Part shown: positions 31,075 to 40,029 of the stretch, piece after piece
How positions within the stretch are numbered: position 1 is the first letter of the stretch
Layout: every line of letters begins with the position of its first letter
Source of the DNA: CAVSJA01 sp963728145
Lineage (GTDB): Bacteria > Bacteroidota > Bacteroidia > Chitinophagales > Chitinophagaceae
Direction: 5' to 3'
DNA length: 64,000 bases
NCBI GenBank assembly: GCA_963728145.1
Contig: CAVSJA010000003.1
Span: forward strand, 124,001 to 188,000
Notes under the pieces: model-generated
The model's input: the letters and a program-made list of their open reading frames with translations, nothing else
Database searches by the model: none
Told to the model about the DNA's origin: nothing
Position numbers and translations under genes: made by a program

Positions 31075-32304
31075 ATGCAAAATTCGGGTAAAATATCAAA
31101 GTTGGAAGGTGTTGTTAGACATTATGCCTGGGGCGGGTTTGATTTTCTTCCCAGCCTGCTGCAATTGCCTAATAAAGAAAGAAAGCCATATGCCGAATAC
31201 TGGATGGGAGCACATAATGATTCTCCTTCCATGGTTAATTTCAATGGCAGTGGACCCATCGCACTAAACCAATTGATCCAACGTGATCCCGATCGGTTAT
31301 TGGGTGAAAGAGTAAGGAAGAATTTTGGAAGACTACCTTATCTTTTTAAGGTTCAGGACGTAAAAGATATTTTGTCCATTCAGGTTCATCCAAATAAAAA
31401 AGCCGCAGAACTGGAGTTTGAAGCCGAGAATAAAAAGCAAGTTCCCATCGATGCGCCAAACCGGAATTATAAGGATGATAATCATAAACCGGAATTGATG
31501 CTGGCGCTTTCTGATTTCTATTTATTGCATGGATTAAGAAGCCCGGAGTCAATGCGTGAGACTCTTCAAATTATTCCAGAATTCAAGCCTCTATTAAATG
31601 TATTTGAAAAGTCGGGTTATAAGGGTTTATATGAATTGGTAATGAAGATGGATCAGGATGCGGTGAATAAATGTCTTCAACCCTTGCTGGACAGGATCCT
31701 GCCATTGTACAAAGAAGGAGCTTATTCAAAGGAAGACGAAAATTTCTGGGCCGCAAGAGCTGCGCTTACATACAATAAGCCGGGTCTTATAGATAGAGGT
31801 ATCTTTTCAGTTTATTTATTGAATCTCGTCAAACTCAAACCCGGACAGGCGATCTTCCAGGATGCGGGCGTATTGCATGCCTATATGGAAGGGAAGAATA
31901 TGGAGATCATGGCAAATTCGGATAACGTTTTGCGTGGTGGCCTTACTCCAAAACATGTTGATGTTCCCGAATTGATGAAGCATGTACAATTCAAAGCTGT
32001 CGAACCTGAAATTATACGCGGCGTTCCCATCGAAGAGAATGGGGAGGAGATTTTTCCATCTCCTGCTGCTGATTTTGAATTGCGGAGGTTACAATTAAAA
32101 ACAGGTGAGGAGGTAAAGATCAAATCAACAACCGCTGATATCTTCTTTACACTCGATGGCCTGGTTGAAGCGAGCTGTAATAATGAGACAATTTTTCTTA
32201 GGAGCGGAGAATCGATTTTGGCTGCGGCAAACAGTGAAATTCAATTCAAAGGAAGGCTGGATTCGATGGTCTTTCACGCTACGGTGCCTTACCCGCAGCC
32301 CTGA
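31075..32304 (+). CDS. manA: Mannose-6-phosphate isomerase, class I
   Basis: A 409-residue type I phosphomannose isomerase that interconverts mannose-6-phosphate and fructose-6-phosphate. The zinc ligands are visible in IQVHPNKK (Gln, His), NHKPELM (Glu) and the later His in DAGVLHAYMEGKNMEIMANSDNVLRGGLTPKHVDV, the strongest family signature. The ATG at 31075 places RHYAWGGFDFLPSLL at the expected N-terminal position; the upstream in-frame start adds eight unsupported residues. It supplies mannose units for polysaccharide and glycan synthesis, or handles mannose catabolism. Confidence 0.93.
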   Translation: MQNSGKISKLEGVVRHYAWGGFDFLPSLLQLPNKERKPYAEYWMGAHNDSPSMVNFNGSGPIALNQLIQRDPDRLLGERVRKNFGRLPYLFKVQDVKDILSIQVHPNKKAAELEFEAENKKQVPIDAPNRNYKDDNHKPELMLALSDFYLLHGLRSPESMRETLQIIPEFKPLLNVFEKSGYKGLYELVMKMDQDAVNKCLQPLLDRILPLYKEGAYSKEDENFWAARAALTYNKPGLIDRGIFSVYLLNLVKLKPGQAIFQDAGVLHAYMEGKNMEIMANSDNVLRGGLTPKHVDVPELMKHVQFKAVEPEIIRGVPIEENGEEIFPSPAADFELRRLQLKTGEEVKIKSTTADIFFTLDGLVEASCNNETIFLRSGESILAAANSEIQFKGRLDSMVFHATVPYPQP

Positions 32305-32310
32305 ATAAAA

Positions 32311-32344
32311 TTGTAAACGAATCCGCCTATTTCAGTTATTTTTG
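32311..32344 (+). promoter_or_regulatory. Bacteroidota-type promoter, TTG-N23-TATTTTTG
   Basis: TTG at 32311-32313 and TATTTTTG at 32337-32344, 23 bases apart, with the start codon of the DUF6580-like gene 22 bases after the -7 box. The spacer is at the long end of the range. Confidence 0.45.
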
Positions 32345-32366
32345 TGATCCGTTTTAATCGAACTAT

Positions 32367-32975
32367 ATGAAGTCAAACAAGTCAATTATCTGGGCTGTTA
32401 TATTGGTCATCGTAGTAGCTGCTTTCTTCCGGGCAATACCTGGAAGGCCATGGGGTTTTATCCCTCATTTATCACTTGCGCTTTTTGGTGGTGCAATTAT
32501 CAAGGATAAAAAATGGGCTTTTGCATTACCCATCTTTTCAATATTCCTTTCAGATGTTTTATACCAGATTCTCTATACCTCCGGCATATTTTCAATAAAA
32601 GGATTTTACCAGGGTCAATGGTTCATGTATCTTCTTTATGCGGGTATAGTTTTATTGGGCATCACATTGAAGAAGGTCAATGTAAAAAACGTACTCCTTT
32701 ATTCCGTGGCAGCTCCAACACTTTTCTTTTTGGTCTCCAATTTCCAGTATTGGCTAATGAGTGGAGCAGATATCAGAACTCAACTTCCATTAAGCAGGGA
32801 CTTTACAGGATTGATTCAATCCTATGCACAAGCATTGCCATTCTATCCGGGATCACTGGCAGGGACGCTTGTGTTTAGTACGATACTGTTTGGTGGTTAC
32901 TACTTGCTAACACGCCCTGCCCCCCTATCCCGAAAACTTTCGGGAGGGGAACTTAACCAAAAAGTTCACAACTAA
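32367..32975 (+). CDS. DUF6580-like integral membrane protein
   Basis: A 202-residue protein with five or six membrane helices (first SIIWAVILVIVVAAFFRAIPG, last FSTILFGGYYLLT). The N-terminal FRAIPGRPWGFIPHLSLALFGGAIIKDKKWAF pattern matches the DUF6580 family of putative membrane transport proteins, which resemble the S components of ECF vitamin transporters. No neighbouring ATPase is present. The C-terminal tail after LTRP is hydrophilic and partly encoded by a CCCGAAAACTTTCGGG hairpin, so it may be an extension. Confidence 0.75.
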   Translation: MKSNKSIIWAVILVIVVAAFFRAIPGRPWGFIPHLSLALFGGAIIKDKKWAFALPIFSIFLSDVLYQILYTSGIFSIKGFYQGQWFMYLLYAGIVLLGITLKKVNVKNVLLYSVAAPTLFFLVSNFQYWLMSGADIRTQLPLSRDFTGLIQSYAQALPFYPGSLAGTLVFSTILFGGYYLLTRPAPLSRKLSGGELNQKVHN

Positions 32976-32996
32976 TTTTTATCTTTTTTCAAATAC

Positions 32997-33030
32997 AAAG
33001 AGGCATTGACTATTCAATGCCTCTTTGATT
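32997..33030 (+). terminator. Intrinsic terminator
   Basis: AAAGAGGCATTGA (32997-33009), loop CTAT, and the exact complement TCAATGCCTCTTT (33014-33026), followed by GATTTTAG. A 13-bp perfect stem with a modest T-rich tail. Confidence 0.8.
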
Positions 33031-33112
33031 TTAGTTAGGTTCTTAGGCCTAAGTTCCTCCTTTATTGCAATGTCATTAAGTTAAGAGCTTAACAATTTGA
33101 TATCGTGCACCT

Positions 33113-33379
33113 GGTCCCGTAGGGACCTAATCTTTGTAGCAAAACGATCCCCCACGAGATTGCAGCCCCAGAGGGGCGAAATCTAAGGTGAATGATGCCA
33201 GTGAATTATTTTTGAGCTGTATTAGATTGTAATCGTGAAATCATCAGCATAAATGTTTTTTCCCATTTTTTTTATGGTGAATAAATATTTTCAAAGCGCT
33301 TATTCCTCAGATTTCGCCCCTCTGGGGCTGCATTTCGGAGGTAGGCGTTTTGCTACAAAGATTAGGTCCCTACGGGACC
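33113..33379. mobile_element. MITE-like nested inverted-repeat element, 267 bp
   Basis: Outer arms of 34 bases (33113-33146 and 33346-33379) are perfect complements, starting GGTCCCGTAGGGACC, itself a small palindrome. Inner arms of 23 bases (33162-33184 and 33309-33331) are also perfect complements and contain the palindrome GCCCCAGAGGGGC. The centre (33185-33308) is unique and holds no ORF. The motif words (CCCGTAGGGACC, GCCCCAGAGGGGCGAAAT) are familiar from repeats in other Bacteroidota genomes. No flanking target duplication was identified by eye. Confidence 0.85.
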
Positions 33380-33444
33380 AAATGTGCGAGATTTGATTTG
33401 CATGAATTTTAAACGCGTGTTACTAATCCTTATAACATTGCCCT

Positions 33445-33927
33445 TTAGGGGGACAGGGGGTTTCCCTCATACTCTTCATCAACTAAAAGGTTGCTTCCAT
33501 CAGCTGCCTCGGTGGCGAGCTCATCACATCGATTATTAAAAGGATTTTCCGCATGTCCTTTTACCCAAACAAATCGCAGTTTATGGTTTGCCGCAAGATC
33601 AGCGTAGCGTAACCAGAGGTCTTTATTTTTCTTTCCTCCTTTGAAGTTGGTGGCGATCCAGTTTTTTAGCCAGCCTTCGTTAACTGCCTTTACAATATAT
33701 TGACTGTCGGAATAGACTACAATATTCAGGGATTCTCTTTTTAATGCTTCGAGGCCGGCAATAACTGCCATCAACTCCATGCGATTATTGGTGGTCTTGC
33801 GATACCCGCCTGATAATTCTTTACTATGGGCTCCCCATTTGAGAATGGTTCCATAACCACCTGGGCCAGGATTGCCGCGGGAAGCACCATCTGTATACAT
33901 TATTAATTCCTTTGCTGTTGAACTCAT
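33445..33927 (-). CDS. rnhA: Ribonuclease HI
   Basis: A 160-residue enzyme that cleaves the RNA strand of RNA-DNA hybrids. The four catalytic acids are visible: Asp13 (YTDGASRGNPGPGG), Glu51 (NNRMELMA), Asp74 (VYSDSQYI) and Asp135 (NNRCDELA), with the catalytic-loop His in VKGHAENPFNNR. Length is normal. The last residues (VDEEYEGNPLSP) form a short tail. The MITE-like element lies just downstream. Confidence 0.95.
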   Translation of the reverse strand: MSSTAKELIMYTDGASRGNPGPGGYGTILKWGAHSKELSGGYRKTTNNRMELMAVIAGLEALKRESLNIVVYSDSQYIVKAVNEGWLKNWIATNFKGGKKNKDLWLRYADLAANHKLRFVWVKGHAENPFNNRCDELATEAADGSNLLVDEEYEGNPLSP

Positions 33928-33942
33928 CTGATTTTTGGTTTC

Positions 33943-34653
33943 TTAACGCAGGTAAACATATCGTTTCAATATGGTACAGGAAGAATTTAAAAAGAGATGG
34001 TCTATCGGGATAATTCTTGCTTTCGCTATTTGTTCATCATCCAGTTTGAAATATTTTCGGATGATCTTGTATTTATCCTTATTTACTATTCTTCCAATCT
34101 CAATTTCCACCCTGTTCCTTGTTGAACTCGCCAATCCTTTCTTTATCATTTCAGAACAATACATGCTGTCATCCGTATTCAACCGGAATGCCATATCGAA
34201 AGGAGTTTTTTTCTCGTATTGTTGGTTTAGATAACTGATAAACTCATTTATTTCTGATTCTGATAAATTATATCGACCGATTGCAAATCCCAGGTTATTC
34301 TTTGGATTGTAAAAACTATCCAGCGATTCCTTTCTCACTTTATCGTGTATATGTTTGAAATCGGGTTCAATATGGTAAACATAAACTTCATTATTTTCTA
34401 TTACAGCAATACCTCCATGCGAATAGGTTTTGTCTGTAGCCGACATATCTCGAACCTGTTCGCTTGCATAATCATTACCTGTACGCAAGACAAGATCCCC
34501 GGTGCGGATCAATTGCTTTGCTTCCTGGATAAAAGATAAGTTCAAAGCTGCTGTATCCACTTTATTGCTGTTATCAACAGCCTGTATTTCGGAACAATTC
34601 CAGTTAAGCAAACAAAGGAGAATGAAATTCCAGGTTAAATTCACTTTCTTCAT
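33943..34653 (-). CDS. YiiX-like permuted papain-fold (NlpC/P60-type) lipoprotein
   Basis: A 236-residue exported protein; the signal peptide ends in LLNWNC, a plausible lipobox. The domain has the order seen in YiiX/YebB-like permuted papain enzymes: AKQLIRTGDLVLRTG, the His in KTYSHGGIAVIENNEVYVYH, and the Cys in MYCSEMIKKGL. The His-first, Cys-later order marks the permutation. Family members may cut peptide or acyl-amide bonds; the substrate is unknown. It lies 15 bases upstream of rnhA on the same strand, so the two may be cotranscribed. Confidence 0.8.
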   Translation of the reverse strand: MKKVNLTWNFILLCLLNWNCSEIQAVDNSNKVDTAALNLSFIQEAKQLIRTGDLVLRTGNDYASEQVRDMSATDKTYSHGGIAVIENNEVYVYHIEPDFKHIHDKVRKESLDSFYNPKNNLGFAIGRYNLSESEINEFISYLNQQYEKKTPFDMAFRLNTDDSMYCSEMIKKGLASSTRNRVEIEIGRIVNKDKYKIIRKYFKLDDEQIAKARIIPIDHLFLNSSCTILKRYVYLR

Positions 34654-34683
34654 GTTCAGGCCTCAAAATTGAAGATTAAAGAT

Positions 34684-34720
34684 AAAAAAAATCGACCCAC
34701 CGGTTAATCGGGGGGTCGAT
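34684..34720 (-). terminator. Intrinsic terminator for the two lipoprotein genes
   Basis: On the reverse strand ATCGACCC (34720-34713), a loop, GGGTCGAT (34698-34691) and seven T (34690-34684). It follows the stop of the gene ending at 34738. Confidence 0.85.
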
Positions 34721-34737
34721 ATATAGAAGGCAAATGA

Positions 34738-35454
34738 TTATTTGCTAACAAATTGCATTTGATCCACGCCAATCATATCTGAATTGGCGCCGCCAGGTCC
34801 GGCATTGGTAACATAATAGCGGAACGCAAATCGTGCATTTACAACGGTTGCTCCGAGACCGGAAATAGTAACGGTATATTTTGTCCATGTTATAGGATAA
34901 CCTGTAGATGACATGGCTGCATTAACATCGAGAAGTAATGATGTAAAGTCTCCCACTGATTCAGCTGTGTTTCCAACATTTGCGGCGCCAGTTGTATAGT
35001 TCGCCCTTACCTGCATGCGGTCGATGAAGTTGCCTGCAGTTCTTGTATAAAAACTGAGTACATCTCCGTTCTTAACAACCATTGGCCGGGTGATCAGCCA
35101 TGCACTTAGTGTAGAAGCACCTGAGCCGGCAGAAAGATCACAGCTTACAAATTCATTTGGTGAGTAAACAGCAGAATAAGCAGGGAAGCCCACAAAATCG
35201 GTTATCCAGGCTAGTTTGCTTCCGCTTTCATATAATCCCTGTCTCCATGAATTGGGTCCAATGGGATTACTATTGTTAACGATCACCCAACCGGCTTTTC
35301 CTAAGTTTCCTACCGAATCAAACTCCTCTACAAAAGATTTTGGAGGAGGTGCCGGAGGGGGAACTGTTGTATCCGGCGTCACTTCCTTTTCACAGGAGAG
35401 TACAAAAATGAAAATTGAAAGGATGCTAATTATTAAGAGTAATTTTTTGTACAT
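34738..35454 (-). CDS. Choice-of-anchor J domain lipoprotein (1)
   Basis: A 238-residue lipoprotein with lipobox FVLSC (Cys21). A Pro-rich linker (PPPAPPP) leads to a beta-sandwich domain that starts SFVEEFDSVGNLGKAGWVIVNNS and includes SAWLITRPMVVKNGDVLSFYTRT and VNARFAFRYYVTNAGPGGANSDMIGVDQMQF, the choice-of-anchor J/cleaved-adhesin-like pattern. It is probably displayed on the outer membrane and may bind carbohydrate or protein. The paralogue lies immediately upstream; both likely share one transcript ending at 34684. Confidence 0.85.
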   Translation of the reverse strand: MYKKLLLIISILSIFIFVLSCEKEVTPDTTVPPPAPPPKSFVEEFDSVGNLGKAGWVIVNNSNPIGPNSWRQGLYESGSKLAWITDFVGFPAYSAVYSPNEFVSCDLSAGSGASTLSAWLITRPMVVKNGDVLSFYTRTAGNFIDRMQVRANYTTGAANVGNTAESVGDFTSLLLDVNAAMSSTGYPITWTKYTVTISGLGATVVNARFAFRYYVTNAGPGGANSDMIGVDQMQFVSK

Positions 35455-35479
35455 GGATCTGTTTTTTTAGATCGTCGAA

Positions 35480-36286
35480 TTATTTTTTACTTACGTAGGC
35501 AACACTATCAATACCAACCCCGGAACCATTCCCGTTGGATCCACCATCAAGCGTATAATAACGGAAAGCAAAACGTCCAATTTGCGGTTTGACAAATCCA
35601 TCCACGTTTACTTCGAATCTTGTCCATGTCGCCGGAAAGGATCCTGTTTCATAAAGTGACTTGTTTGAATGCGCCCAGGGATATTCGAAATAATCAATGG
35701 AAGCGTCGTATCGGGGAGGTGTGATGCTTAATACGAGATCGAAATCACCATGATCAACTGCAGGCGAATAGCTGCTTGAACGGGGATCAGTTGCTACGCC
35801 CACAAACGTTCCGTCATTTTTTCTATTCAAACATACTTCCAGGTTATTGCCATAGTCAGTTGAATCGCCTGCAACAAATGCGTTTGGAAGAAGCCAGGTT
35901 CGGGTATAGAAAATGATCTTGTCACCATTCTTCATCAATATTTTTGGAGAGACCAGCCAATTGCTGATCACATTTGCAGCACCTGAAGTGGAAAGATAGT
36001 CGGTTGCTAAAAAGCCAGCGTATGTTCCTTTTGAAGAAAAGGGAGCGAAAAAGGGAACCGGCGCTCCTCCCTGGGTCCAAACGCTGCTTCCTTTTGGACT
36101 ACTGTTATTGATCGGTACCCAACCTCTATGAAAAGCATTCGCAGCAGTATCAAATTCTTCGACAAAGGAAACATCGGGTGGTGGCGGGGGAGTGGTCGTG
36201 GCCGGATCATCTTTTTTACAAGCGAGAAAACCGAGTAAAAACACCGAGGCACACAGAAGCAACTTACTCTGAGTAGAATTTCCCAT
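35480..36286 (-). CDS. Choice-of-anchor J domain lipoprotein (2)
   Basis: A 268-residue paralogue of the preceding entry. Lipobox LGFLAC (Cys23), then KKDDPATTTPPPPPD and the domain starting SFVEEFDTAANAFHRGWVPINNSSPKGSSVWTQ. It has an extra loop (about 150-190, including DPRSSSYSPAVDHGDFDLVLSI) that its neighbour lacks. The ending FAFRYYTLDGGSNGNGSGVGIDSVAYVSKK parallels the sister protein. Probably a surface adhesin or binding protein. The two genes are 25 bases apart and appear to be a tandem duplication. Confidence 0.85.
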   Translation of the reverse strand: MGNSTQSKLLLCASVFLLGFLACKKDDPATTTPPPPPDVSFVEEFDTAANAFHRGWVPINNSSPKGSSVWTQGGAPVPFFAPFSSKGTYAGFLATDYLSTSGAANVISNWLVSPKILMKNGDKIIFYTRTWLLPNAFVAGDSTDYGNNLEVCLNRKNDGTFVGVATDPRSSSYSPAVDHGDFDLVLSITPPRYDASIDYFEYPWAHSNKSLYETGSFPATWTRFEVNVDGFVKPQIGRFAFRYYTLDGGSNGNGSGVGIDSVAYVSKK

Positions 36287-36471
36287 AATACGCTTAGTTA
36301 GTTTGGTTATAGCATAGTGAAAATAACCAATTTTGATATATCGGCAAAACTTCAGTTGAACGCTTTAATTGTAATGACATAAATAGGCCTGGAAGCCTTT
36401 GCCAGACTAAGTTTCAGCGCGATTTTTTCAGCTTATAAATCACTCGGAAATTCGGTAGTTAAACGCGTTTT

Positions 36472-38094
36472 TTATACCTGGATCACACCGGTTCTAAAAG
36501 CTGGTATAATCGGATTGTTATCCGCGGCATGTATCGCCTCTGAGATGAGTTTCCGGGTATCTTTCGGGTCTATAATATCATCAACCCAAAGCCTGGCGGC
36601 TGCATAGTATGGACTGGTTTGCGCAGCATACCTTCCGCTGATTTGACTCAGCAATTTTGCTTCTTCTTCGGGACTTACTTCCTTACCCTTTGCCTTCATA
36701 CCAGCCACCTGGATCTGCAAAAGGGTCTTTGCTGCCTGGTCCCCACCCATCACGGCAATCTTTGCACTGGGCCATGCATAAATAAAACGAGGATCATAAG
36801 CTTTACCACACATTGCATAATTTCCTGCGCCGTATGAATTACCGATGACAATGGTGATTTTCGGTACAACGGAATTTGCTACTGCATTGACCATTTTTGC
36901 ACCATCCTTGATTATCCCTGCCTGTTCGCTTCTTGTGCCAACCATAAACCCAGTAACATCCTGCAGAAATACCAATGGAATTTTCTTTTGATTGCAATTC
37001 ATGATAAACCTCGCCGCCTTATCGGAACTATCATTATAGAGTACGCCACCCATTTGCATTTCTCCTTTGCGCGTCTTCACAATCTTTCTTTGATTCGCGA
37101 CAATGCCCACTGCCCATCCTTCGATTCTTGCATAGCCGCAAAGAATTGTCTTTCCATATTCTTCTTTGTATTGTTCAAACGAAGAATCATCCACAATCCT
37201 TTCAATGATATCAAGCATATCATAAGGCTTGCCATCAAAAGGAAATATGCCGTAGATCTCATCCATATTCTTTTTGGGAGGAAGGGGATTTTGATAATCG
37301 AAACCCGCTTTTTGTTTTTCACCCAACATGGAAAACATGCGCTTAATATGATCCATGCATTCATGTTCGGTATTGAATTTATAATCAGCAATACCCGAAA
37401 TTGATGTATGCATGTCGGCACCGCCGAGACTTTCTGTTTCTGCATCTTCCCCGATTGCTGCTTTCACCAAATAAGGACCCGCAAGATAGATTGAGGCTCC
37501 TTCGACCATCAGCGTTTCATCGCTCATAAGCGGTAAATATGCACCGCCCGCCACGCATGCTCCCATCACTGCTGCGATCTGGGGTATGCCCATAGCACTC
37601 ATTCTTGCATTATTTCGAAATATTCTTCCGAAATGTTCTTTATCGGGGAAGATCTCATCCTGCATTGGAAGAAATACACCAGCACTATCAACGAGGTAAA
37701 CTATAGGGAGCTGGTTCTCCATCGCGATCTCCTGTAACCGAAGATTCTTTTTACCAGTGATGGGAAACCATGCGCCTGCTTTAACAGTTTGATCATTTGC
37801 CACGATCACCGACTGTCTTCCACTGATATAACCAACACCTGCAACTGTTCCACCGGCAGGACATCCTCCATACTCTTCATACATATCATATCCGGCAAAT
37901 ATTCCGATCTCGACAAATGGTTTTTCCTTATCGCGCAGGTATTCTATCCTTTCCCTTGCTGTAAGCTTTTTCTTTTCATGTTGTTTTTCGATCGCCTTCT
38001 TACCACCACCCAACGCAATCTTTCCCGCCTTTTGACGCATTTCGCTTAGCGCCTTTTTCATTTGGTCTTCGTTCTTATTGAAATCAGGATTCAT
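36472..38094 (-). CDS. Acyl-CoA carboxylase, beta (carboxyltransferase) subunit
   Basis: A 540-residue biotin-dependent carboxyltransferase. Both crotonase-like halves are present: N-terminal VGYISGRQSVIVANDQTVKAG, VDSAGVFLPMQDEIFPD, MGACVAGGAYLPLMSDE; C-terminal QDVTGFMVGTRSEQAGIIKDGAKM and GNSYGAGNYAMCGKAYDPRFIYAWPSAKIAVMGG. The GGADMHTSISGIADY phrase and LPMQDEIFPD fit the methylcrotonyl-CoA carboxylase group better than the propionyl-CoA one, but substrate is inference. No alpha (biotin carboxylase) subunit is in the window. Its ATG directly abuts the GAATGGT hairpin. Confidence 0.9.
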   Translation of the reverse strand: MNPDFNKNEDQMKKALSEMRQKAGKIALGGGKKAIEKQHEKKKLTARERIEYLRDKEKPFVEIGIFAGYDMYEEYGGCPAGGTVAGVGYISGRQSVIVANDQTVKAGAWFPITGKKNLRLQEIAMENQLPIVYLVDSAGVFLPMQDEIFPDKEHFGRIFRNNARMSAMGIPQIAAVMGACVAGGAYLPLMSDETLMVEGASIYLAGPYLVKAAIGEDAETESLGGADMHTSISGIADYKFNTEHECMDHIKRMFSMLGEKQKAGFDYQNPLPPKKNMDEIYGIFPFDGKPYDMLDIIERIVDDSSFEQYKEEYGKTILCGYARIEGWAVGIVANQRKIVKTRKGEMQMGGVLYNDSSDKAARFIMNCNQKKIPLVFLQDVTGFMVGTRSEQAGIIKDGAKMVNAVANSVVPKITIVIGNSYGAGNYAMCGKAYDPRFIYAWPSAKIAVMGGDQAAKTLLQIQVAGMKAKGKEVSPEEEAKLLSQISGRYAAQTSPYYAAARLWVDDIIDPKDTRKLISEAIHAADNNPIIPAFRTGVIQV

Positions 38095-38241
38095 GAGGTG
38101 AATGGTGAATGGTGAATGGTCAATGGTGAGTGGTCAATGATGGAAATTGAATAGCTCATAAGGGATAAAAATAGTAAATCTTTGGAAAGCGCTAAATTCA
38201 TAGTTACTATTCACCATTCACCATTGACCATTCACTAATTC
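38095..38241. repeat. Word-repeat hairpin, GAATGGT/CAATGGT, between divergent starts
   Basis: The left arm (38096-38141) repeats GAATGGT and CAATGGT; the right arm (38204-38238) repeats ACCATTC. The arms lie flush against the start codons at 38094 (reverse) and 38242 (forward), so any 5' leader of either gene contains one arm. The 62-base unique centre must hold the promoters. Confidence 0.9.
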
Positions 38242-39315
38242 ATGTCAAAGAACAGGAAAGGCTGGATCATTCTAATTGTAATGACTATCGGAATAAAAGT
38301 CTTTTCACTTTTCCCCGAAGCCGTAGAGAAATATTATTCCGATGGGATTTATCCGGTGATCTCTTCCGTTCAAAGAATCCTGCTCGGTTGGATACCCTTC
38401 AGTGTTGGCGACATCTTTTACGCGCTGGTCATAATTTACTTTCTTCGCAGGTTGATCGTACTTATCAGGCTTCTTATCAAAAAACAAACTACAAAAGCCT
38501 ATTGGATGGGAGGATTGCGGCGTCTGGGTTTTATTACATTGTTGGTTTATGTTTCATTTAATTTTTTATGGGGGTTGAATTATAACCGCGTCGGCATCGC
38601 GAAGCATGTTGGTTTGAAACCGGAAAAAATTGATCGCGAGAATTTGATTGGATTGATGCAACAATTGATCAGGAAAGTGAATGGATTGGATTCGATGGCA
38701 CATTTGAACAGGGAAAAATTAGGAAGTAAGAGACATTTATTCCGGGAAGCAGATCTGGCGTATGAAAATCTTCATTCAATCCAACCGATCTTCAAATACA
38801 ATTTTCGTTCGGTTAAACCTTCATTGTTCAGTTACCTCGGGAATTATTTAGGTTATACAGGTTATTACAATCCATTCTCCGGCGAAGCACAGGTCAATAC
38901 GACGGTACCTTTGTTTGTACAACCATTTACAGTTTGCCATGAGATAGGTCACCAGTTAGGTTATGCGAAAGAGAATGAAGCCAATTTCGCAGGCTTTCTT
39001 TCCGCAAGGTGTTCAGATGATCCCGCGGTACAGTATTCTGTTTACTTTGATCTCTACGCCTATGCCCGCATTTTTCTGTATGCACAGGATTCGCTCCAAT
39101 TAAAAGTTTTGGACAGCACATTGAGGCCCGGCGTTCGAAAGGATTTCCGTGACCTGAGAGAATTCTTACGCAAACATGAAAACCCTATTGAAAGAGTAAT
39201 CGACAAGTTATATTCTCAATATCTCAAAGCAAACGAACAACCTTCAGGAAAAGTGAGTTATAGCGAAGTGATTGTTTGGCTGGTTGCTTATTATAAGAAG
39301 CACGGGGGTATTTAG
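38242..39315 (+). CDS. DUF3810 family membrane protein with HExxH zinc-peptidase motif
   Basis: A 357-residue protein. Three hydrophobic segments lie in the first 115 residues (about 7-23, 53-74, 93-113). The soluble part contains the zinc motif HEIGHQLGYAKENEANFAGFLSAR (about residues 233-256), in which the HEIGH pair and downstream Glu match gluzincin-like peptidases. DUF3810 is a Bacteroidota family with no assigned substrate. It is divergent from the carboxylase gene and ends flush with the next hairpin repeat. Confidence 0.85.
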   Translation: MSKNRKGWIILIVMTIGIKVFSLFPEAVEKYYSDGIYPVISSVQRILLGWIPFSVGDIFYALVIIYFLRRLIVLIRLLIKKQTTKAYWMGGLRRLGFITLLVYVSFNFLWGLNYNRVGIAKHVGLKPEKIDRENLIGLMQQLIRKVNGLDSMAHLNREKLGSKRHLFREADLAYENLHSIQPIFKYNFRSVKPSLFSYLGNYLGYTGYYNPFSGEAQVNTTVPLFVQPFTVCHEIGHQLGYAKENEANFAGFLSARCSDDPAVQYSVYFDLYAYARIFLYAQDSLQLKVLDSTLRPGVRKDFRDLREFLRKHENPIERVIDKLYSQYLKANEQPSGKVSYSEVIVWLVAYYKKHGGI

Positions 39316-39431
39316 AGGGTTGACAGGGTTGATAAGGTTGATAAGGTTGACAGGGTTGACAACGTTGACAATGTATTAAGTCGGCTTGCTTTCCTTGTCA
39401 ACCTTATCAACCCTGTCAACCTTATCAACCT
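39316..39431. repeat. Word-repeat hairpin, GGTTGACAG/GGTTGATAA family
   Basis: The left arm (39316-39365) starts on the base after the DUF3810 stop; the right arm (39393-39431) ends in the stop codon of the convergent dcd gene. The 27-base unique loop is AGTCGGCTTGC-like. The element exactly fills the gap. Confidence 0.92.
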
Positions 39432-39966
39432 AGAATTTATTCTTCCACATCATCGACTCCACCGGCTTATCAGGTTGTCCACGATATTTTGCATCCTTCT
39501 TCTCGTTATACTTTACTTCAATCGTTCCTTCAACAGGGAAATAGATCAATTGACCGATAGGCATGCCATGATAAACTTTTACAGGTTGCTTGACGGAGAT
39601 CTCAAGGGTCCAGTGCCCGCAAAAGCCCACGTCTCCTTTACCTGCAGTCGCATGGATATCGATACCTAAACGTCCCGTTGATGATTTCCCTTCAAGAAAG
39701 GGTACATGTGCATGGGTTTCGGTGTATTCCTGCGTAACGCCGAGGTAGAAGATATGCGGGTAAAGCACAAATCCTTCATCTGGTATTTCGAAATATTCTA
39801 TTTCGTTGTGTTTTTTAGCGTCCAGGATATGTTCGCGGTAGGTTGCGAGCGATTTACCCAGATGCACGTCATATGAGTTGCTTCCCAGGCATTCACGTTG
39901 GTACGGTTCGATCTTAATGGTGCCTTTTTCTATTTCTTCAAGGATGCGTCTGTCTGTGAGAATCAT
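39430..39966 (-). CDS. dcd: dCTP deaminase
   Basis: A 178-residue enzyme that deaminates dCTP to dUTP for thymidylate synthesis. The start at 39966 gives MILTDRRILEEIEKGTIKIEPY, the standard N-terminus; the upstream in-frame start adds nine residues. The active-site block GKSSTGRLGIDIHATAGKGDVGFCGHWTLEIS contains the conserved Ser, Arg and Glu. The ending SMMWKNKF is usual for Bacteroidota Dcd. A bifunctional DCD-DUT cannot be excluded. Confidence 0.92.
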   Translation of the reverse strand: MILTDRRILEEIEKGTIKIEPYQRECLGSNSYDVHLGKSLATYREHILDAKKHNEIEYFEIPDEGFVLYPHIFYLGVTQEYTETHAHVPFLEGKSSTGRLGIDIHATAGKGDVGFCGHWTLEISVKQPVKVYHGMPIGQLIYFPVEGTIEVKYNEKKDAKYRGQPDKPVESMMWKNKF

Positions 39967-40029
39967 TTTTTCAATTCGATTTAATACACTCAATTTGTGG
40001 CTGGCAAAATAATTGCGATTTTTTGAAAC

